Part shown: positions 58,601 through 64,000 of the stretch, piece after piece
Layout: every line of letters begins with the position of its first letter
How positions within the stretch are numbered: the stretch's first letter is position 1
Assembly: GCA_015680905.1 (NCBI GenBank)
Contig: CM027382.1
Location: 9,893,501-9,957,500 of the forward strand
From: Coptis chinensis
Lineage: Eukaryota; Streptophyta; Magnoliopsida; Ranunculales; Ranunculaceae
Length of the DNA: 64,000 nucleotides
Direction of reading: 5' to 3'
Notes under the pieces: generated by a model
Seen by the model: the letters and a program-made list of their open reading frames with translations, nothing else
The model's database searches: none
Told to the model about the DNA's origin: nothing
Translations under genes and position numbers: made by a program

Positions 58601-61600
58601 GCCAATCAATATAACCAAATAAACGATAAAAACCCAAAAAAAAAATCCCTCTAGTTCCCCCTTTTTTTAGCCTTAAAATATTCAATAAACATTTTTATTT
58701 TTCGCCATAAATCCCTGAACTGTTGTTACACACAATAAAAAGCCTACCCAGCTAACGAGTTGAGAATTAGACGAACATTAAAAAGAGAAGAGAAAGTCTT
58801 GTACAAAAACAGAATAGTTAAAAAAAAAAAAAAAATGAACAACAGTGTGGTTCTAATTAGTATGAGTATTTATTCAGGAGGATAGGTTTTGCTATTCAAG
58901 ATGGCGCTTGCGGTGCAATTTGTAGCGCGCTTGACCTTTAAATCCTTTGTATGATTTATTTTGGAGGATAATAATAATAATAATCAACTTCAACATAAAA
59001 TCATGTTTCAGGAGACTATTACACAACAATATCAGAACAAATGAACTGGTATTACCTGTTATCTAACCAAGCTTCCACTGCTTGTCCCTGGCTGAGAATG
59101 CTCTCCATTTCATGAAATTCAAGCAGAGAAATTTGTTCAGGAAGATTACCCATGTTCATAGAAGGACGAACTTTGGGAAATGGAGCGGCGCAAGCAGGTT
59201 CAATACCACTTTGGACATGCAAGTCTATTGTTTGATCAGATTTTGTGTTGAGTTCAACCCATTCTTTTTCCTTTCCTGAAAAGAAGTTTAACCAGAGAAA
59301 AAACAATCGTAATGAGTATATGATCACGCTGTTACCTACATAAAACTCAACTCAAATTTAAACTTCAAGAGTATTACTTGTCCTGGTTTTTGGATATTGA
59401 ACAAGTGCTTTTGCACCATCAATATGCTCTATTTTGCCATTAATCCAGAAACGTTGGTCCCCATTCTGTTTCAGAAACTGTGAAAGCAGATATTTAAACC
59501 AAATAAGAGGCCTAGGAACCAAATGCAGTAAATATTAATTGCGAGGAAATAAAAATACGGCAAACCTCTACTGACGTATTCTTATTGAACAAGCACGGAA
59601 AAGTTGATATTTCAATGCCCACAGTAACTTGCTTTTTGTTGGGTGGAATGCAGCCACCGTTTGCATTTTCCTTCCTTTCAATAAAGCGGAAAATTGAGAA
59701 GTGAACACGTTCAGAATAGAACAAGTCTGATTGAGTATAGGTATGCTCAAACCATCTTTAACAATAAACAAATGACGAGGCATAATCGAGGAAACTATCA
59801 CAAGCCATGTGATTGCATGTTACTAATTCTTGGAAAAGACAGCTCATAGCAAACTGCCAACTGAGCATTAAGATGAAAGAAAAGTAAAATAAAAATCAAC
59901 GAGTTACCCTTTTTGTGAACTGTTCACCATTCTTTTCTTACATCCCTTACTCGACATAAAGTACTGTGCATCACTTGCACACCCAGACTCTCTCTGGTAC
60001 TCAGCTGTTTGTTCCTAGAAAAGAGAAGGCCCATTTGTTGGATATTTTCCAAACAAAAATCACTTTGTTAGTTTGTTATCAATTGTTTTCTGGAAACAAA
60101 TTCATAATGGTAGTTCTATTTTGTTTAAAAGATATATTTGCTTATAAGTTATAATAATAACTAGAGATTTATTCAGAAAATTTATTGGCTTAACTGTTTT
60201 TTATTTGGCGGTATGTCTAACGAGGGGCCTGGGAACTTAGCTATACAGGTTGCTGACTCCAAAGTCCACCATAGATGAACATCACCACTAACCAGCACTA
60301 CTTGCTTGTTCTCTATAGTATATTAGCGACCCAGAAAGGAAATCCTTACAAATTATGTCTATATATATTGCCATACTCCCCAATCCTGCAAGTGATTCTC
60401 GTGTTATGTGTCTTCTCATAGATGAAATGGAACACATAAATATCCCTGCCTGTATACCATGGAATACTGAATAACAAAATAAGGTCATCCCGGCCACGCA
60501 ACTACTATTAGTCCAACCTCAAGTGCTAGTCAGATTATAACACCTATGGAAGCAAACTGGACTTGCTTGTAGACAGCTGAGCAACTGAGATGGCCCTCAA
60601 CATGATCTCTTCCAATAAATTTAACATAAAAATGACGACACGGCTGTCAGTGTGACCAGGATGGGTACAAAATCCATGCACCAAGCTCTTCTCCACATTC
60701 TTCTCTAGTTCAGTTTTTTCCTCAATTGAACATGATTTTCATTGCAATAAGGTAGTGTGATATATAGAGCCCCATGACTATGCAATTGGGGACTAATGCA
60801 ATAAGGTGGGACAGTATATTCCCATCTCACTGATTCTAAGACTTCTGGGAGTGATTACATGAGATGTCCAAGACCACTTATAGACTTCAGCAACATCTCT
60901 TGCACAAGAAAATCATAGTTTACAAAAACTAAATAACTTACACAAAAATCACTTGACGAAGGCACAACAGCTTCCCCCAAATCGTTAGGCAAAAGATGAT
61001 CAAGTAGCAAGTCAGAAATATCTATAACCTACACAGAAGCAGTGTACCATACATCACATATCTATATCTCAGCTATGTAAATATTAATCCTTAAGCAGAT
61101 AGTTCGATCTTTTCCTCACACTTGAGAGGAGGGGAGAGAGATATAAGTGTAAAGAAAAATCAAGCATGACAAATACTAAGACACCGAGTGATAAAAAATA
61201 CCAGTTGATCCATCAACTTTACATCTCATTATTCTCATCGCAAATATTGCTAAAAGCACTTGTAATGTCTTCATTGAGACACCCATGCAAATCAGTATGT
61301 AACGAAATTTGCATGGGCAACAGTGAATCTAAGTTGCACGAATTGAAAATTAAGACAATTTGAATGTTAAAGGACAAAAACTTTAGTTTTATTAAATTAT
61401 GATGTATTTTAATGAGACAATCTGACTAATGTTCATTCTCGTGAGCTCAAAGACTTCCCAACAACAACTAATGTTTTAGATGATAGAAAACAATGCTCTA
61501 CAAAGCGCTAGCTGGAGGGTGCCTAGGAGGTTGGTTTATTTCTAATAAATATAACAGTACAATACTAGAAAAAAATGAAATCAAATTTTGCCTCATCAAA

Positions 61601-63809
61601 TTCAAAGAGTTCTCCAACCAAACATTTATCATCATTCAAGTCCAAATATTAGCAAAATACTTCTTAGAAGGCATAAGAGTTCTCCAACCAAACATTTCCA
61701 ATAATTCAAACACAAACAAAAATATGAAGTAGTCAACTAGGTTTCTAACTCTTCTTCACCACAACCCTCCAAGAGAGTCTCTCCATTGGAGTCAAACTCA
61801 TACTCGTTATCTCCGCCCTCTTCCGCGTCCTCATCCAATAGAAAATCTTCATGAAGTTCTCATTCATCAACATTTTCTAGCTCTTCTCCTAGGCTCTAAG
61901 ACACTATCCTCTCCTGACGCTTCTCCAAACATTATTCGCTCTAGGAAAATTTGGGGCTCTTAGGCTGGATTCTTTTTTTTTTTTTTTTGGTATGCTTAGC
62001 CCACCCGACCTGCCTAGTCTCCCACCTAAATCTTCGTGATCAGAGAGCATATAAATCTCTTGCCTATTGTGATCAGAAGGCATATAAATTCCTTGTGTAT
62101 TGTGATAGTAAACATGTGCTTTGTTTTGTTCCTGGTTGCAATTATCATACCTAGAACTCCTATGTTGGAACCAAGGAATATCCCATGAGTGCAACTCGCC
62201 TTCCTTTGAAAAGGAATTCCTTTTGCAATGCCCTCTACTGGCTGTCTACCTGAGCAGGAAGAAGTCTCTATGAAGAAGTAGACAATCTGCTTCGTGACAC
62301 CATGCAGATATAAGATAGACAGAAAGCAAAGAGTGTATCACTTCCTTTTGGCCTTTGCTTTAATATATTTGTAATTGCGTAATATTAAAATGAACCCAGG
62401 ATCTTAAACATTAGTAATTAGATAGGAAATGAATGAGTATGAGATTATAATTGCCATTGCATACTTAATAACCAATTATTATTCCATTGATTGGAGATAG
62501 AATACCAACCCCGTACTCTACTAACACATCATTCAACAACATCTAAGCCTCATATTATTGAATGTATCGACTAAGATTTGCTCTGAATCACCACTTATCT
62601 TTCCCCCTCAAAGTTATTATGTAATCAGCCATTTCTCTCTAAAAGTCGAGATGTATATGAATTTATATCAAAGGGACTGTAGGTCTTGTTAGAGCAGCCC
62701 TTTACCCTATACAGATATACATCTGTTACATATTAATGTTTAAAATCATAGGCATATACACTAAAGGGATACTCTAACAGATCTAACTCGGGGCACGCAC
62801 TTGCCTAACAACATAATGGAGCAGGCGGTCACAGCTCGCAAGTGCATGCTTAGCAACCAATTTACTCCAAAAGCCTGAGATACTGGTGAGATGCAAACGA
62901 TAATAGATATCAAAGGGCCTGTGGTCTAACATGGGAATGGACATCTCTAACAACAGTTTAGGAGTGCGCGTGGGCGTGTGCGCTCACAACATGTTATTAC
63001 ATAAAAGTTATAGTACTATAATATAAAGGTAAGAAACACATAACATGATTATCGGCACAATCCAATACATTCAAGATGGACAAGTCTATATTGGTTACTA
63101 AATGAAGAGGTTAATTGTCAAAAGTGCTACAGTATATATATACAACTATCAACCTAAGACCAACATCATACCTCAACCCACTCAGCACAAAACTCATAAA
63201 CTGGTTGACGGTAAAGCTTCACACGACCGTCCGTGGTGCAAACAGCAAGCAAACACCTACACCAAATTTAAGTTCATATCCACAATGCACTCATACTTCT
63301 AAGATGAACATAAATCCATAACCTCTACATTTAAGTTCATACCCAGAATTAGGAGCCAGTCCTATAGGAGACCACGAGATGGATCGAACACAAGGTGATG
63401 TGTCACGAGATAAACACGTGGGCAACATACATCCATCAAGTAAATCTGCATTAGTATTCAACATACATAAACATAAAAAAAAAATGTTCGACCACGGAAA
63501 TAAATGTTATTGCAACTTAACAAGAAAATTAAAAAAAAGAACCTTGTTTAGCAACCACTCCGATTTGAAATGGCTTGATTGGAGGAAGTGTGATTAGTCC
63601 ACGTGGTCCATACAATGACGCTGGATTCTACAAAACAAAATGAATTTGAAGTACATACTCAAAAGGTGTAAATAATATATATATGGGCTTACGAGAATAG
63701 TGATGATGTGTCCAGTTGCAACAGCTACCAAGTTCTCATCTGACCACGCAACTGAATTCGGGTATGAGGGGCGTGCGATAAGTGCTGTTGATTGGAATGG
63801 GGTTGCCAT
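40624..63809 (-). CDS. TFIIIC subunit GTF3C4/TFIIIC90-like: WD40, tandem agenet-like insert, zinc domain
   Basis: Predicted role: RNA polymerase III initiation, as a TFIIIC subunit in the nucleus. Twenty exons read in frame to about 1085 residues: 63693-63809, 63543-63627, 63343-63445, 63172-63256, 60942-61028, about 59909-60015, 59566-59674, 59378-59477, 59056-59275, 57385-57443, 47867-47991, 47286-47749, 46825-46906, 46544-46720, 46415-46468, 44177-44269, 44034-44099, 42808-42854, 41882-42589, 40624-40993. The N-terminus has WD-like blades ([30 protein letters not shown]). Residues about 195-399 form two agenet-like modules ([50 protein letters not shown]). More WD blades follow ([25 protein letters not shown]), then a helical region and a Cys-rich end ([31 protein letters not shown]). 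Intron 10 (9.4 kb) and others hold transposons. Exon 6 is placed to one base. Confidence 0.85.
43317..43346 (+). repeat. Poly(C) run followed by (CA)n
   Basis: About 17-18 consecutive C bases are followed by ACACACACACACA, within intron 17 of the TFIIIC-subunit gene. A nearby (GA)n tract lies at 43076-43092. Confidence 0.9.
43400..43768. mobile_element. hAT-type MITE (369 bp) with perfect 8-bp duplication
   Basis: The ends CTGTGTTGCACGGGTAC and GTACCCATGCAACAGAG are inverted repeats with two mismatches in 17. They are flanked by GAGAAAAG on both sides (43392-43399 and 43769-43776). An 8-bp target duplication is the hallmark of the hAT superfamily. Subterminal GTGTCGGACACG and GACACGCCGACACG palindromes are dense near the right end and could be transposase binding sites. 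No coding capacity. It sits in intron 17 of the TFIIIC-subunit gene. Confidence 0.85.
44299..44847 (-). mobile_element. 5'-truncated LINE fragment with 10-bp duplication
   Basis: The minus strand encodes the LINE zf-RVT region ([55 protein letters not shown], stop at about 44438). A 3' UTR with GTAATAGTAGGCTTTCTCGG and TAATGAGATTTCATCTTTACC and a short A tail (44310-44318 as T) follow. GAAATTTTAT occurs at 44289-44298 and 44848-44857, the target duplication. Its 3' UTR differs from the LINE at 25.9 kb, so it is another family. It sits in intron 15, in the sense orientation of the gene. Confidence 0.85.
45464..45947 (-). mobile_element. Probable LTR remnant with adjoining polypurine tract
   Basis: On the minus strand a purine tract (GGGGTTGGGGGAGGGGATAT, 45928-45947) immediately precedes TGATGTAGGATAGGACACC, and about 460 bp later the sequence ends TTTTCCAACA. 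This is the layout of the 3' end of a copia-like element: polypurine tract, then an LTR bounded by TG and CA. ACCATATCTATAAATATGG, a TATA-like stretch, lies within it. No second LTR or gag-pol was found, and no duplication could be assigned, so I call this tentatively. Confidence 0.35.
48263..48740 (-). repeat. 3' LTR of the Ty3/gypsy element
   Basis: 478 bp. It is matched by the 5' LTR at 55798-56268. The TCCTATAAATACCC motif (minus strand, about 48423-48436) is the likely TATA box. Differences from the other LTR are a short block near 48350 (GGCTGCCTACGTATCC against GGTAAAAATTATCC) and scattered small changes. Confidence 0.9.
49021..49510 (-). repeat. Array of about 11 hairpin-forming ~44-bp tandem repeats
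   Basis: The unit TCGTGGAGTAAGGTTTTGCAAACGCAAACTCCACGACTTTTGA repeats at 49217, 49261, 49304, 49347, 49394 and 49439, with older, more diverged units back to about 49031. Within each unit boundary ACTCCACGA-CTTTTGA-TCGTGGAGT forms a 9-bp stem with a 7-nt loop, and TTTTGCAAACGCAAA is also partly symmetrical. It lies between the integrase remnant and the 3' LTR. The repetitive open frames across it (49003-49543) change frame with each 43-47-bp unit, so I treat it as non-coding. Confidence 0.92.
49752..54869 (-). pseudogene. Ty3/gypsy gag-pol remnants
   Basis: Read right to left. Gag pieces lie at 54869-54143 ([62 protein letters not shown]). The reverse transcriptase entry lies around 53033-52700 ([27 protein letters not shown]). 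RNase H-like pieces lie at 52102-51616 ([27 protein letters not shown]). Integrase pieces lie at 50691-50494 ([22 protein letters not shown]) and 49973-49752 ([19 protein letters not shown]...GPLIIDR, the C-terminal end). No piece is longer than about 110 codons, and neighbouring pieces are in different frames, so no functional polyprotein exists. The order and motifs fit plant Ty3/gypsy elements. Confidence 0.8.
55798..56268 (-). repeat. 5' LTR of the Ty3/gypsy element (promoter side)
   Basis: 471 bp. The minus-strand TATA-like TCCTATAAATACCC lies at about 55955-55968. The sequence directly inside it (TAATAACCGCCCCGTGG on the minus strand) should be the primer binding site, but I could not match it to a common initiator tRNA. 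Confidence 0.88.
56274..56935 (+). mobile_element. LINE RNase H remnant
   Basis: On the plus strand, broken frames read [57 protein letters not shown] and [19 protein letters not shown], the RNase H pattern found at the C-terminus of plant LINE ORF2. The gypsy element starts directly to its left, so the LINE piece may have been the gypsy target. It lies in intron 10 of the TFIIIC-subunit gene in the opposite orientation. The 3' end and duplication were not located. Confidence 0.6.
57194..57226 (+). repeat. G-rich repeat (GGGGGT)n
   Basis: GGGATGGGGGTGGGGGTGGGGGTGAGGGAG contains four to five runs of three or more G, compatible with a G-quadruplex on the plus strand (non-template for the minus-strand gene's coding sense). 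It is intronic. Confidence 0.8.
57444..59055. other. Intron 9 of the TFIIIC-subunit gene, no element recognised
   Basis: AT-rich, with an A tract at about 58821-58835 and an ATAATAATAAT run near 58970. No inverted or direct terminal repeats or coding motifs were seen. Confidence 0.4.
61739..62194 (-). pseudogene. Fragment of an unidentified acidic-tailed protein in intron 4
   Basis: The minus strand reads [47 protein letters not shown], a run of Lys codons from a T17 tract, then after frame changes a very acidic tail ([33 protein letters not shown]) and a TAG. A 36-bp direct repeat (GTGATCAG-GCATATAAAT, 62036 and 62072) encodes the IYMPSDH/IYMLSDH duplication. Acidic C-termini of this sort occur in some plant transposases, so a TE-derived piece is the likeliest explanation, but I do not recognise the family. 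Confidence 0.3.
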
Positions 63810-64000
63810 TTTTTTATTATTTGTTTTAAGAGGATAAAGTGGCGGGAAATTTTAATAGGGTGTTGAGAGAGATGGAGAGGTTCCGAGATCGAACTCGGTT
63901 GGCTGCTGGTTTTTGTTTCTGTTTTCTTTTCTTTTCTTTTTTCTCTTTTTGTGAGTGGAGGCCGATTATTGTTTTCGCTTAAATAAGAGATTGTCTACCA
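63810..64000 (-). promoter_or_regulatory. 5' UTR and proximal promoter side of the TFIIIC-subunit gene
   Basis: The minus-strand ATG is at 63807-63809. Upstream the strand is rich in AG/GAAAAG (the plus strand shows CTTTTCTTTTCTTTTTTCTC), a purine-rich leader. No clear TATA box was seen; the window ends within 200 bp. Confidence 0.35.

Overview
The window is nuclear DNA of a eudicot plant. It is AT-rich, its genes are split by GT-AG introns, and its genes and transposons (GTF3C4/TFIIIC90 type, UPF0496, DnaJ10, chitinase-like, PIF-Harbinger, plant LINE, Ty3/gypsy) match plant families. I cannot name the species. About 60% is transposon-derived.

Left third (1-28.8 kb): no intact host gene is visible. 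It holds a broken last exon of an alcohol dehydrogenase-like gene (2516-2631), a long solo LTR (3.5-6.4 kb) and a nested transposon block. That block reads from outside in: a small hairpin MITE split at 6.7/26.7 kb; a PIF-Harbinger DNA transposon (6700-26687) with SANT-type and DDE-transposase pseudogenes plus a plant-mobile-domain (PMD) pseudogene; a LINE (about 13.4-25.97 kb) in the Harbinger; a long solo LTR (18898-25662) in the LINE RNase H region with a perfect CATGG duplication; and a second solo LTR of the same family (22391-25130) in the first. A 439-bp MITE derived from the same Harbinger family lies at 28337-28775.

Middle (29.4-38.8 kb): three compact, intact-looking host genes. These are a ten-exon dnaJ10-type co-chaperone (+), a two-exon chitinase-like protein of the CTL1 type whose first catalytic glutamate is replaced (+), and a single-exon UPF0496/DUF677 membrane protein (-).

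Right third (40.6-63.8 kb): one minus-strand gene of about 20 exons, encoding a homologue of TFIIIC subunit GTF3C4 (about 1085 aa). It has an N-terminal WD40-like region, a tandem agenet/Tudor-like insert, a second WD40-like region and a C-terminal zinc-binding domain. Its introns are swollen by a complete Ty3/gypsy element (8 kb in intron 10, with an array of about 44-bp hairpin repeats), LINE pieces, a hAT-type MITE with an 8-bp duplication, an LTR remnant and a fragment of an unidentified coding sequence. The exons all join in frame, so the gene may still work despite this load. The neighbouring genes are unrelated in function and are transcribed separately.
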